From assembly GCF_000308775.1 (NCBI RefSeq), contig NZ_BAGJ01000270.1:1-64000 (forward strand): a stretch of 64,000 nt of DNA, written 5' to 3'. This document shows positions 25,108 through 32,803 of the stretch, piece after piece (position 1 is the first letter of the stretch; every line of letters begins with the position of its first letter). The notes under the pieces are model-generated. The model worked only from the letters and a program-made list of their open reading frames with translations. It was not told the origin of the DNA and searched no databases. The translations under genes and the position numbers were made by a program. The DNA comes from Nocardia testacea NBRC 100365 (GTDB taxonomy: Bacteria; Actinomycetota; Actinomycetes; Mycobacteriales; Mycobacteriaceae).

Positions 25108-26234
25108 CCGCCACCGGACTCCCGCTCACGGGTGTGAAGGTACTCGATCTGTCGACGTTGCTACCGGGTCCGCTGGCCACGCTGATGCTGGCAGACGCGG
25201 GCGCCGATGTCGTCAAACTCGAACGGCCCGGCCGTGGTGACGAAATGCGCACCTACGAACCGAAATTCGGCGAGGCCAGTGCCAACTACGCCGTCCTCAA
25301 CCGGGGCAAACGCGCCTACGGAGTGGACTTCAAGGATCCGGAGCAGCGCGACCGGGTGCTCGCTCTCGCCGCCGAAGCCGATGTGGTCGTGGAGCAGTTC
25401 CGTCCGCGTGTGGCCGACCGGCTCGGTCTGGGCTACGACGCGATCGCGGCGATCAATCCGCGCGTGGTCTACTGCTCGATCACCGGCTACGGCCCGTCGG
25501 GACCGCTCGCGGCCCGGGCCGGTCACGACCTGAACTATCTGGCGGAATCGGGTTTGCTGGGCGTGGTCACCGACACCGCCGGTCGGCCGTCCCTGCCGGT
25601 CTCGGTGCTCGCCGATATCTCGGCCGGCACCTACCCGGCCGTGGTCAATATCCTGTTGGCGTTACGGCAGGCCGAACGCACCGGTGCCGGATGCCACCTC
25701 CAGGTCTCGATGGCCCACAATCTGCAGGTCCTGGCATACGGCTATATCGCCACGCACCAGGCGGGTGGCGCCTGGCCCCGGCCGGGCGCGGAACAGCTGA
25801 CCGGCGGTAGTCCGCGGTACCACATCTATCCCACGTCCGACGGCCGCCATGTGGCCTGTGCCGCACTGGAACAGAAATTCTGGGACCGGCTGGTCGAACT
25901 CGTCGGCCTGGACGAGAAGTTCCACGACGACGCGGGGCAGGAGCAGGCGGTGATCGCGGCTCTCGGCGATATCTTCGCCCGGCAGCCGGCCACCTACTGG
26001 CGGCAGCTGCTCGAGGGTGAGGACGTGTGCACTGTGGTGGTCGCCACCTGGGACGAGGCGGTCCGAATCGGGCTGGTCGATACCGACGCGCCAGAGCGGG
26101 TGTCGCGGCCCGGCGAGCCGGGCGAATCCTTCGCCACGCTGGCGAGTCCGGTGGACCCGTCCCTGCGGCAGGTGGGCGGCACCCGTCCGTATCCGGCGCT
26201 GGCATCCCTGCCCGATACCTCGCCCTGGTCCTGA
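25104..26234 (+). CDS. CaiB/BaiF family (class III) CoA-transferase, second copy
   Basis: The 376-residue protein opens LTGVKVLDLSTLLPGPLATL with ADVVKLERPGRGDEMR near residue 36. Its catalytic aspartate is Asp142 in ARAGHDLNYLAESG, and the GSPRYHIYPTSDGRHVA stretch is typical of the family's second domain. It resembles alpha-methylacyl-CoA racemase/CoA-transferase relatives more than the copy at 15823. The ATGA overlap with the ligase gene shows cotranslation. It may return CoA to incoming substrate from a pathway intermediate or epimerise a branched acyl-CoA. Confidence 0.82.
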   Translation: MTATGLPLTGVKVLDLSTLLPGPLATLMLADAGADVVKLERPGRGDEMRTYEPKFGEASANYAVLNRGKRAYGVDFKDPEQRDRVLALAAEADVVVEQFRPRVADRLGLGYDAIAAINPRVVYCSITGYGPSGPLAARAGHDLNYLAESGLLGVVTDTAGRPSLPVSVLADISAGTYPAVVNILLALRQAERTGAGCHLQVSMAHNLQVLAYGYIATHQAGGAWPRPGAEQLTGGSPRYHIYPTSDGRHVACAALEQKFWDRLVELVGLDEKFHDDAGQEQAVIAALGDIFARQPATYWRQLLEGEDVCTVVVATWDEAVRIGLVDTDAPERVSRPGEPGESFATLASPVDPSLRQVGGTRPYPALASLPDTSPWS

Positions 26235-26285
26235 TCCGGCGCCCGATCGCCGGCCACTCCTCTCTACTTCGAACAGGAATCCGTC

Positions 26286-26601
26286 ATGCGTGCTGTACTG
26301 GTCAGGGAATTCGGGCCGCCCTCGCCCTGGTGGTCGAGGAGGTTCCCGACCTCGTGCCCGGCCCCGTTGAGCTCGATGAGTCAATCGTCGCCTTCCTCGG
26401 GATCGGCGCGCGGAACTTCCTCACGCCAATCGAATCCGGGGCTCGATTCACGCGAAGTATGCGGTCCGCACCCGGCGGGAGTCGGCGGACCGCCCGGACC
26501 GCGGGGTCGTGGAATTCGGCGGCACCGTTCTCGACCGGGACGGAACGATCGTCCAGCGCGATACCAAAACGCTTCTCGTGGCACGGAGGAACAATGACTG
26601 A
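26286..26601 (+). pseudogene. Decayed fusion of quinone-oxidoreductase start and MaoC-like dehydratase end
   Basis: The gap between the CoA-transferase and thiolase genes keeps traces of coding sequence in three frames. ATG 26286 begins MRAVLVREFGPP, the usual start of zinc-type quinone oxidoreductases. The next residues continue in another frame as LVVEEVPDLVPGP. From about 26443 a third frame reads SIHAKYAVRTRRES, DRGVVEFGGTVLDRDGTIVQ and TLLVARR to a TGA at 26599-26601, which matches the C-terminal part of a MaoC-type hotdog dehydratase. This looks like a deletion joining two former genes, followed by frameshifts. The thiolase start overlaps its end. Confidence 0.62.
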
Positions 26602-27793
26602 GGCGTATGTCTATGCGGCGGCCCGCACTCCGTTCGGGCGTTTCGGCGGCGCACTGGCCGGCGTCCGCCCGGACGATCTCGCCGCGACCGCCGTGACCGG
26701 CGTACTGGGAAAGGCGCCCGCGCTCGATTCCGCCGAGATCGGGGATGTGGTGTGGGGCAACGCGAACGGGGCGGGCGAGGACAACCGCAATGTCGGCCGG
26801 ATGGCGGTCCTGCTGGCCGGGCTGCCGACCTCGGTACCGGCGACGACCGTGAACCGGCTCTGCGGTTCGTCCCTGGACGCGGCGATGATCGCCTCGCGGA
26901 GTATCGAAACCGGTGACGTCGACATCGCATTGGCCGGTGGTGTCGAGTCGATGACCCGGGCGCCGTGGGTGCTGCCCAAACCGGATCGCGCCCATCCGGC
27001 CGGTGACGTGACCGCGGTATCAACCACACTCGGCTGGCGCCTGGTCAACACTCGGATGCCTGCCGAGTGGACGGTGTCGCTGGGGGAATGCAATGAACAA
27101 CTCGCCGGCCGGTTCCACATCTCGCGGGCACGGCAGGACGAATTCGCGGTGCGTTCGCACACGCTGGCTCACGCCGCATGGGAAGCGGGACGGTACGACG
27201 ATCTGGTGATCCCCGTCCCCGGGACCGACCTCGCGCGCGACGAAGGGATCCGGCCGGATTCCGATATGGAACGCCTGGCCGGACTGAAACCGTCCTTCCG
27301 GCCGGACGGAACGATCACCGCGGGTAATGCCAGTCCGTTGAGCGACGGAGCGTCGGCGCTGCTGCTCGGTTCCGCGGCGGCGGCCGCCCGGATCGGGAGC
27401 ACCCCGCTGGCCCGGATCGCGGGGCGGGGAAGCTCTGCCCTCGACCCGCAGGATTTCGGGATCGCGCCCGTGGCGGCCGCCGAGGCCGCACTGGACCGGG
27501 CCGGGATCGGCTGGCCGGACGTGGCCGCGGTGGAACTCAACGAGGCTTTCGCCATCCAGGCGCTGGCCTGCGTCGATGCCTGGAAGATCGACCCGGAGAT
27601 CGTCAACACCTGGGGCGGCGCCATTGCGCTCGGCCATCCGCTAGGCGCCTCCGGCACCCGGATCCTCGGCACGCTGGCCGGGCGGCTGATCGCCGGGGGA
27701 CAGCGGTGGGGAGTCGCCGCCCTCTGTATCGGCGTCGGCCAGGCGCTGGCCGTCGTACTGGAGAACACCGCATCGGAATCGGAGAAACGATGA
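26594..27793 (+). CDS. Acetyl-CoA acetyltransferase (thiolase)
   Basis: The 399-residue thiolase has the nucleophilic cysteine in NRLCGSSLDAAM near residue 92, GGVESMTRAPWV near residue 115, the histidine motif NEAFAIQAL near residue 316, and GGAIALGHPLGASG near residue 345. The last conserved cysteine motif reads CIGVGQA rather than the usual CxGGGxG, so one glycine is replaced. It should cleave a 3-ketoacyl-CoA to acetyl-CoA and a shortened acyl-CoA, the final step of the operon's beta-oxidation. Start ATG 26594 has GGAGGA upstream; the much longer open frame upstream is the decayed gene. Confidence 0.87.
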   Translation: MTEAYVYAAARTPFGRFGGALAGVRPDDLAATAVTGVLGKAPALDSAEIGDVVWGNANGAGEDNRNVGRMAVLLAGLPTSVPATTVNRLCGSSLDAAMIASRSIETGDVDIALAGGVESMTRAPWVLPKPDRAHPAGDVTAVSTTLGWRLVNTRMPAEWTVSLGECNEQLAGRFHISRARQDEFAVRSHTLAHAAWEAGRYDDLVIPVPGTDLARDEGIRPDSDMERLAGLKPSFRPDGTITAGNASPLSDGASALLLGSAAAAARIGSTPLARIAGRGSSALDPQDFGIAPVAAAEAALDRAGIGWPDVAAVELNEAFAIQALACVDAWKIDPEIVNTWGGAIALGHPLGASGTRILGTLAGRLIAGGQRWGVAALCIGVGQALAVVLENTASESEKR

Positions 27794-28632
27794 ATCTGCC
27801 AACCAGAGTGGGGGTCTACGGGGGCGGCCGCATGGGGGCGGGTATCGCGCATGCCTTCCTGCTGGCGGGCGCGGGGGTGACCGTCGTCGAAGCCGATCCG
27901 GACGCAGTGGCCGCGGCCCGCGGCCGGGTGGAGTCGAGTCTGGCCACGGCCGCGGCGCGCGGCACCCTCGCCGAGGCACCCGAATCGGTGACCGCCCGGC
28001 TCACCGTCACCACCGACACCTCCGCCTTGGCCGCGGCCGGTCTCGTGGTGGAAGCGGTCCCCGAGATCGCCGAGCTGAAGGCGACCGTGCTCGACCGGAT
28101 CGAGAAGGAAGCGCCCGACGCCGTCGTGGCCACCAACACCAGCTCGCTGTCGATCGACGGGCTGGCGGCGCAGCTGACGCGCCCGGGCACCTTCCTCGGC
28201 CTGCACTTCTTCAACCCGGTTCCGGCGAGCGGCCTGGTCGAGATCGTGGTCGGCGGCCGTACCGACGCCGCGGTGGTCGCCGAGGCGCAACGCTGGGTGG
28301 CGGCGCTCGATAAGACCGCGATCACGGTCACCGACTCGCCCGGGTTCGCCTCATCACGGCTGGGTGTCGCGATCGCTCTCGAGGCCATGCGCATGCTCGA
28401 GGACGGCGTCGCCTCGGCCGAGGACATCGACGCGGCGATGGCGCTGGGCTATAAACATCCGATGGGGCCGCTGCGTACCACTGATGTGGTCGGCCTGGAC
28501 GTTCGGCTCGCCATCGCCGAACACCTCGCGCGTGAAGTCGGCCCCCGGTTCGAGCCACCGGCGATCCTTCGGGCGAAGATCGCCGCCGGGCATCTCGGCC
28601 GGAAGACGGGCCGGGGCTTCTACACCTGGTGA
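27790..28632 (+). CDS. 3-hydroxyacyl-CoA dehydrogenase (third of three)
   Basis: The 280-residue protein begins VGVYGGGRMGAGIAHAFLLA, with the NAD-binding glycine motif slightly altered (GGGRMG). It carries NTSSLSIDGLA near residue 115, GLHFFNPVPASGLVEIV near residue 138 and the C-terminal MALGYKHPMGPLRTTDVVGL followed by GHLGRKTGRGFYTW. The ATG overlaps the thiolase stop (ATGA), so it probably supplies the 3-ketoacyl-CoA cleaved by that thiolase. It is the last gene of the operon; an SRPBCC gene converges on it 82 bp away. Confidence 0.86.
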   Translation: MNLPTRVGVYGGGRMGAGIAHAFLLAGAGVTVVEADPDAVAAARGRVESSLATAAARGTLAEAPESVTARLTVTTDTSALAAAGLVVEAVPEIAELKATVLDRIEKEAPDAVVATNTSSLSIDGLAAQLTRPGTFLGLHFFNPVPASGLVEIVVGGRTDAAVVAEAQRWVAALDKTAITVTDSPGFASSRLGVAIALEAMRMLEDGVASAEDIDAAMALGYKHPMGPLRTTDVVGLDVRLAIAEHLAREVGPRFEPPAILRAKIAAGHLGRKTGRGFYTW

Positions 28633-28714
28633 ACACGCCACGACGGGCGGCCGGTCCGCGGCGGACGACAGAACGTGCGATGCTTCGCCCGGCCGGCAGC
28701 CGGTTGTCCCGGCT

Positions 28715-29173
28715 TCACCCCTGGTTCGTCCCGCTGTTGCGGGCTTCCACGGCTTCCACCGTCTTCCGGAACGCGTTCCTGAGCACGCCCCGGCCGACCG
28801 ACCCGACCACGGCGCCGAGCGCTCGACCAGTCGCGTTCTTACCCTCGCGAACCACGACGACGTCCACCTCGGTCTTTCCGTCGGGGCGGGGGGTGAAGCG
28901 GTAGGTGTGGCCGGAGTGGCCGCCCCACAGGTTGGAGTCGGTGGTGGTCATGACCACCCGGTGCGGGTCCGACCAGTCGTAGTGCAGCCGTTCCCAGATT
29001 CCGCGCGACCCCTCCGTGACGTCGGCCTCGGTGGGACCGCGATGGTGTACCTCGAGGTATTTGTCGGCACTGTTGCCGAACAGCTGCTCACGGCCGGGCC
29101 CGAAATCGGTGAGCGCGGCGACGAACTGTTCGGGTGTCGCGTCGGTCGTTTCCGTGAAGTGGAGAGTGGACAT
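28715..29173 (-). CDS. SRPBCC-fold protein
   Basis: The 152-residue protein begins LHFTETTDATPEQFVAALTD and has RLHYDWSDPHRVVMTTTDSN and HTYRFTPRPDGKTEVDVVVV near residues 65-110, the alternating strand pattern of the START/SRPBCC cavity fold used for small hydrophobic ligands. The C-terminal helix VLRNAFRKTVEAVEAR is also typical. No catalytic function can be read. The ATG 29173 has GGGAG 7 nt upstream. It diverges from the radical SAM gene by 161 bp. Confidence 0.75.
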   Translation of the reverse strand: MSTLHFTETTDATPEQFVAALTDFGPGREQLFGNSADKYLEVHHRGPTEADVTEGSRGIWERLHYDWSDPHRVVMTTTDSNLWGGHSGHTYRFTPRPDGKTEVDVVVVREGKNATGRALGAVVGSVGRGVLRNAFRKTVEAVEARNSGTNQG

Positions 29174-29334
29174 GGGTGCTCCCGTATACGCGGTGGCTTC
29201 ATCTCGTCGACCAGGAACTACGCGTGTCCTTCCAGGTTACGGAGCGATCGTGGCAGGTGGTACCCGGTCGTGTCGCCGGACACCCGGGGCCCGGTGCGCG
29301 CCGGAATGTCGGAGGTGTGGAGTAGGCAGGGACC

Positions 29335-30438
29335 ATGACTGCCTCCCCCGCGGCTCAGAGCCCGGCACGGTCCACACCGGGCCCCCGACTGCTGGATATC
29401 CGTCGCCTGTGGGCCGAACCGGAGGCGCTGGCGAGCCCGCGCGGTCAGCAGGTGCGCGCGCGCTTCCCCGACGCCGAGATCATCCCGGTCGCGTCCCACT
29501 GGAATATCGACCGGTTGCACGGCAACGCGGGCAATATCGACCGGTGGATCCGGGTCAAGACCGAGGACCTGGTGCTCGGGGTCAAGAAGTCGCTGACGGC
29601 CCGGGAGAACGGGCGGTCGGCCGATTGGATCGCCCCGTCGACGTCCAACGGCTGCGCGATGGCGTGCGCCTACTGCTACGTTCCCCGTCGCAAGGGGTAT
29701 GCCAACCCGATCACGGTGTTCACCAATATCGACAAGATCGTCGGCTACCTCGGCCGGCATGTGCGCAGACAGGGGCCCAAGACGCTGCCCAACCAGTGCG
29801 ATCCGCAGGCGTGGGTCTACGACCTGGGGGAGAACAGCGACTGCTCGGTCGACGCACTGGTCAGTGACAATGTCGCCGACCTGATCACCGCGTTCCGCGC
29901 CTGGCCCACCGCGAAGGCCTCGTTCGCGACCAAATACGTCAACCGCGACCTGCTCGATCTGGACCCGCGGGGCCGGACGCGGATCCGGTTCTCGCTCATG
30001 CCCGAGGCCGACTCGCGGCTGCTCGACCTGCGGACCACACCGATCCGGCAGCGGATCGCCGCCATCGACGACTTCGTGGCGGCGGGCTACGAGGTCCACG
30101 TCAACTTCTCCCCGGTCGTCGTCCGCCCCGGCTGGGAACGGGACTGGGCCGAACTGCTGGAACAGCTCGGCGACGGCACCGGGGCCGCCTTCAAGGCGCA
30201 GGCGGCCGCCGAGATCATCATGCTCACCCACAACGAACAGTTGCACGAGGTCAACCTCGGCTGGCATCCGAAAGCCGAGGACCTGCTGTGGCAGCCGGCC
30301 GTCCAGCAGGCCAAGCGCTCGGGTTCGGGGATGTGGAACGTGCGCTACCGCAACAACATCAAAGTCGCCGGTGTCGATACCCTCACCGGTCTCATCGCCG
30401 AGCGGGCACCCTGGTTGACGGTGCGCTACGCGTTCTGA
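29335..30438 (+). CDS. Spore photoproduct lyase-like radical SAM protein
   Basis: The 367-residue protein has the SPL-type cluster motif CAMACAYC (Cys107, Cys111, Cys114), which binds a 4Fe-4S cluster and SAM. Flanking regions also follow the SPL pattern: GVKKSLTAR before the motif, RRKGYANPITVFTNID after it, TKYVNRDLLDLD near residue 200 and RFSLMPEADSRLLD. SPL repairs the spore photoproduct in Bacillus spores, but this lineage does not sporulate. Aligned from memory to Bacillus SplB, the position of its hydrogen-donating Cys141 appears as Glu (GENSD), with a Cys a few residues later. A UV-lesion repair or other radical role is open. ATG 29335 is chosen by local context. Confidence 0.8.
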   Translation: MTASPAAQSPARSTPGPRLLDIRRLWAEPEALASPRGQQVRARFPDAEIIPVASHWNIDRLHGNAGNIDRWIRVKTEDLVLGVKKSLTARENGRSADWIAPSTSNGCAMACAYCYVPRRKGYANPITVFTNIDKIVGYLGRHVRRQGPKTLPNQCDPQAWVYDLGENSDCSVDALVSDNVADLITAFRAWPTAKASFATKYVNRDLLDLDPRGRTRIRFSLMPEADSRLLDLRTTPIRQRIAAIDDFVAAGYEVHVNFSPVVVRPGWERDWAELLEQLGDGTGAAFKAQAAAEIIMLTHNEQLHEVNLGWHPKAEDLLWQPAVQQAKRSGSGMWNVRYRNNIKVAGVDTLTGLIAERAPWLTVRYAF

Positions 30439-30720
30439 GCCGCCGGGACCGCAACGGTCGGCGACCGCGGGTGTTACCCCGGCGGAGATGCTCTTTCGCG
30501 GATTCCAGGAAGCTCGCGACGAGCGGATCGTGTTCGCCGGCGCGGGTGAACACGGCCACCTGGCACGGTTCGATGCCGTCGATGGGGATCACCGCGAGAT
30601 CGTAGCGGAGCGTACTGCGCCGGTCGTCGACGGGCACGATGGCGAGGGGCCGCCCGTCGGCGGCCACTTCCAGCTTGCCCTCGAAAGTGTCGACGAGCAG
30701 GAGGCCCAGCGGCGCGGGCT
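30392..30720 (-). pseudogene. Truncated LysR-type regulator, C-terminal fragment
   Basis: On the minus strand a frame reads LLLVDTFEGKLEV, AADGRPLAIVPVDD, RRSTLRYDLAVIPIDGIEP and CQVAVFTRAGEHDPLVASFL, the end of a LysR substrate-binding domain. There is no N-terminal half, no helix-turn-helix and no proper start. The frame then runs past the expected end into the 3' end of the radical SAM gene. The fragment stops near 30715, where an unrelated fragment on the other strand begins. Confidence 0.6.
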
Positions 30721-30901
30721 TCCGCGGCCGCCCGGGCGAAACGCGGCGGAGCAGGCCAAGGCGCAGATGGCCGCGGACAATCCGATGCTGCGTATGGGAA
30801 CCCCGGCCGAGGTCGCCCGGGCAGTGTTGTTCCCGGCGTTCGACGCCACCTACACGACCGGAGCCGAACTCGTCGTGGACGGCGGGGGCTCGCAGCTCTG
30901 A
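30712..30901 (+). pseudogene. Truncated SDR, C-terminal fragment
   Basis: The plus-strand frame ending at 30901 reads AKAQMAADNPMLRMGTPAEV, ARAVLFPAFDATYTTGAEL and VVDGGGSQL, the characteristic end of a classical SDR. The cofactor-binding and catalytic parts are missing; upstream in the same frame is antisense LysR sequence. With the LysR remnant it marks a recombination junction. A longer in-frame ORF from 30488 exists but is not a credible gene. Confidence 0.6.
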
Positions 30902-30970
30902 GGTGTGCCGATCCGGACGACCGGAATGCCGCCGGGGGTCTGCCCGCCCGGCGGCTTCCGGTATCAGCGA

Positions 30971-31417
30971 TCAGACTGGGATCGGCTCCGCGGTCACCGT
31001 GGCCGCGATCGCCGCGGCCAGTTCCGCGCCCTTGATCTCGAAGTGCCGGGTGAAGTACTCCAGATGCTCGGTGTGTTCGTGGAAGTGATGCGGGGTCAGG
31101 ACCGCCGAGAAGACCGGTACACCGGTGTCGAGTTGTACGCGCATCAACGCGTCCACCACGGTCGCCGCCACGAAGTCGTGCCGGTAGATACCGCCGTCCA
31201 CCACCAGGGCGCAGCCCGCCAGGCCGGCGTAGCGGCCGGTGGCGGCCAGTTGTTTGATGCGCAGCGGGATTTCGAAGGCGCCGGGAACTTCGATCACATC
31301 GATATCGACGATGCCGCGCTCGCAGAGCCCGGCCCGGCAGGCCGCGACGGCCCGGTCGACGATATCGGCGTGCCATCGGGCGGCGACGAGTGCGATGCGG
31401 TTCGGGGTGGGTGACAT
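30971..31417 (-). CDS. ribH: 6,7-dimethyl-8-ribityllumazine synthase, type II (RibH2-like)
   Basis: The 148-residue protein carries the type II lumazine synthase landmarks ARWHADIVD near residue 13, VPGAFEIPL near residue 45, DGGIYRHDFVA near residue 79 and VLTPHHFHEHTEH near residue 109. It condenses 5-amino-6-ribitylamino-uracil with 3,4-dihydroxy-2-butanone-4-phosphate in riboflavin synthesis. Type II enzymes are best known from alphaproteobacteria such as Brucella as a second, FMN-regulated copy. No other rib genes are next to it, so a housekeeping ribH probably exists elsewhere. ATG 31417 has CAGGAGG at 31430..31424, 6 nt upstream. Control by the FMN riboswitch upstream is evident. Confidence 0.9.
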   Translation of the reverse strand: MSPTPNRIALVAARWHADIVDRAVAACRAGLCERGIVDIDVIEVPGAFEIPLRIKQLAATGRYAGLAGCALVVDGGIYRHDFVAATVVDALMRVQLDTGVPVFSAVLTPHHFHEHTEHLEYFTRHFEIKGAELAAAIAATVTAEPIPV

Positions 31418-31463
31418 TCTGTTCCTCCTGCTCGCTGTGTCACCCAGGGCATGACGACGCGAA

Positions 31464-31490
31464 CAGGAGCCACCCGCACGCGGGCGCTCC
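31464..31490 (-). promoter_or_regulatory. ribH: Expression platform hairpin of the FMN riboswitch
   Basis: In the leader RNA the segment 31490..31466 folds as GGAGC-G-CCCGC-GT-GCGGG-TG-GCTCC. The 3' arm with following bases gives CTCCTG (31469..31464), which can instead pair with CAGGAG of the ribosome site (31430..31425). The two pairings exclude each other, which fits a translational switch. This is inference from base pairing only. Confidence 0.45.
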
Positions 31491-31497
31491 GGTGCCG

Positions 31498-31657
31498 CGT
31501 TCTCTTCCATCCGGACTGTGACCGTCGGCTCCGGGATCACACCGGAATCTGCTCGACCCACGGCGTCCGAGGACACTGTGGCGCTCGCGGGCTCGTGCAC
31601 CGGATCCGACCGGATGCCATGACCGCCGGTGGGGAATTCCACCCCGCCCTGAGAACG
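31498..31657 (-). ncRNA. FMN riboswitch (RFN element)
   Basis: Read on the minus strand the element opens with the P1 strand CGTTCTC (31657..31651) and closes with GAGAACG (31504..31498), a perfect 7-bp closing helix. Between them are the conserved RFN blocks: AGGGCGGGGTGGAATTCCCC with ACCGGCGGTCATG, GCCCGCGAGCG, GATTCCGGTG with ATCCCGGAGCCGACGGT, and AGTCCGGATGGAAGAGA. FMN binding is expected to shut down expression of the ribH gene 81 nt downstream. Confidence 0.93.
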
Positions 31658-31669
31658 TGTACAGATCGG

Positions 31670-31698
31670 ACAGTAACAATGCCGCGACCTCGGGACAA
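31670..31698 (-). promoter_or_regulatory. Promoter of the FMN riboswitch/ribH unit
   Basis: TTGTCC (31698..31693) and TACTGT (31675..31670) on the minus strand are separated by exactly 17 nt and fit -35 and -10 boxes. The predicted transcription start falls about 6 nt before the first riboswitch helix. Position and spacing support the assignment. Confidence 0.6.
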
Positions 31699-31727
31699 GC
31701 CGGCGGTTGTCCGCCCGGCCCGGACCG

Positions 31728-32474
31728 TCATGTTCGCGGAAGGTGCTCGCGGCGGTCGTAGTACAGCAGGCGGTAGTCGCCGGCCTCGCACGTCCACGCG
31801 GTCACCGACGCGTTCCCGGCCAGTCCCCGGGCGGCGACGGCGAGTGTCGCGGTGTCGTCGAGGTGCTCGAGCAGGCGGCGCAGCATCAGGATCACCGCGT
31901 CGTGCGCGACGATCAGTACCCGTTGGTGCCGGGTATCGGCGGCGATGCGGTCGAGCACCCCTGATAAGCGGGCGGCGACATCGAGGAAGGATTCGCCGCC
32001 GGGCGGCCGGTAGCCGAGCGGGTCGGCCTGTTCGGCCGCGTACTGTTCGGGATACCGCTCCCGGACTTCGGAGAGGGGAATGTGTGCCAGAGTGCCGCGG
32101 AAGCGGTCGTACAGCCGCGGGTCGGTCACCCGGCAGGGCGGCGTCACGCCGGCCGTCCGGAGTTCGGCTTCGGCGAGTTGCCAGGTCTGTACCGCCCGGC
32201 GATACGGTGAGCACAGGACGATCTCCGGGAGCTGCTCCGGCGGCAGCGCGGCGATCCATCGGCCGAGGGCGACGGACTGGCGTGCGCCCAGATCGGTCAG
32301 TTCGATGACCATATCGTCGGCTTCGGCGGGGGTCGCGGGGCGGAATCCGGCATTGACGGTGCTCTGGCCGTGCCGGACGGCGTAGAGCAGGCGCGGGTTC
32401 GCGGTGTCGCGATGCCCGCGGGGATATTCGGGCGCGCCGGGAACTGCGGGGTCGGCGGGCGGCTGCGTACTCAT
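31728..32474 (-). CDS. Histidine phosphatase family protein (phosphoglycerate-mutase-like)
   Basis: The 248-residue protein has the phosphohistidine motif YAVRHGQSTVN near residue 33, ELTDLGARQSVALGRW near residue 63, SPYRRAVQTWQLAE near residue 87, a Glu-containing PPGGESFLDVAAR near residue 163 and the second catalytic histidine in VLIVAHDAVILML near residue 192. This marks the branch 1 histidine phosphatase (dPGM/SixA) fold. The substrate is not predictable. ATG 32474 (MSTQPPADP) is preferred; the longer upstream frame is proline/arginine noise. It lies upstream of the riboswitch on the same strand. Confidence 0.84.
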   Translation of the reverse strand: MSTQPPADPAVPGAPEYPRGHRDTANPRLLYAVRHGQSTVNAGFRPATPAEADDMVIELTDLGARQSVALGRWIAALPPEQLPEIVLCSPYRRAVQTWQLAEAELRTAGVTPPCRVTDPRLYDRFRGTLAHIPLSEVRERYPEQYAAEQADPLGYRPPGGESFLDVAARLSGVLDRIAADTRHQRVLIVAHDAVILMLRRLLEHLDDTATLAVAARGLAGNASVTAWTCEAGDYRLLYYDRREHLPRT

Positions 32475-32636
32475 ACCCAGAGGATGTACCGGTCGACGCC
32501 CGGCTGTCCGGAACTTCCGGACAGCCGGACGCTGCGTCGCCGCGGGATCGGCGGCGGATGAGTGGTCGGGTCCGGGTGCTCGAAGAGTCGTCGCGGTGAA
32601 TCCGGTTGCCCGAGGCATGCGGTGCCGCTATCTTAA

Positions 32637-32652
32637 TGCGACAGTAGTCGCA
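32637..32652. promoter_or_regulatory. Inverted repeat upstream of the erythromycin-esterase-like gene
   Basis: TGCGAC-AGTA-GTCGCA is a perfect 6-bp-arm palindrome 150 bp before the esterase-like gene, in a locally AT-richer spot. TAGTAT (32654-32659) just downstream could be a -10 box, so a repressor bound to the palindrome would block the promoter. A TetR-type operator is the natural guess; no tetR gene lies next to it. Confidence 0.45.
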
Positions 32653-32803
32653 CTAGTATGGGCAACTCTGCCCGGCCGACTCGCCGCCGCGGCGCGTTCC
32701 CGGGAAAGGACACGGTCGTATTCGGAGGGCCGCGCGTACGCCTCGTGCGACGGCCCACCGCGCCCACCGGCAACCATTTCGACAACAGAATCGAGCCGTC
32801 CAC

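Noticed and set aside
26027..26593. Upstream extension of the thiolase frame
   Set aside because: It passes through the CoA-transferase end and the decayed gene; the thiolase fold begins at ATG 26594 with a proper ribosome site.
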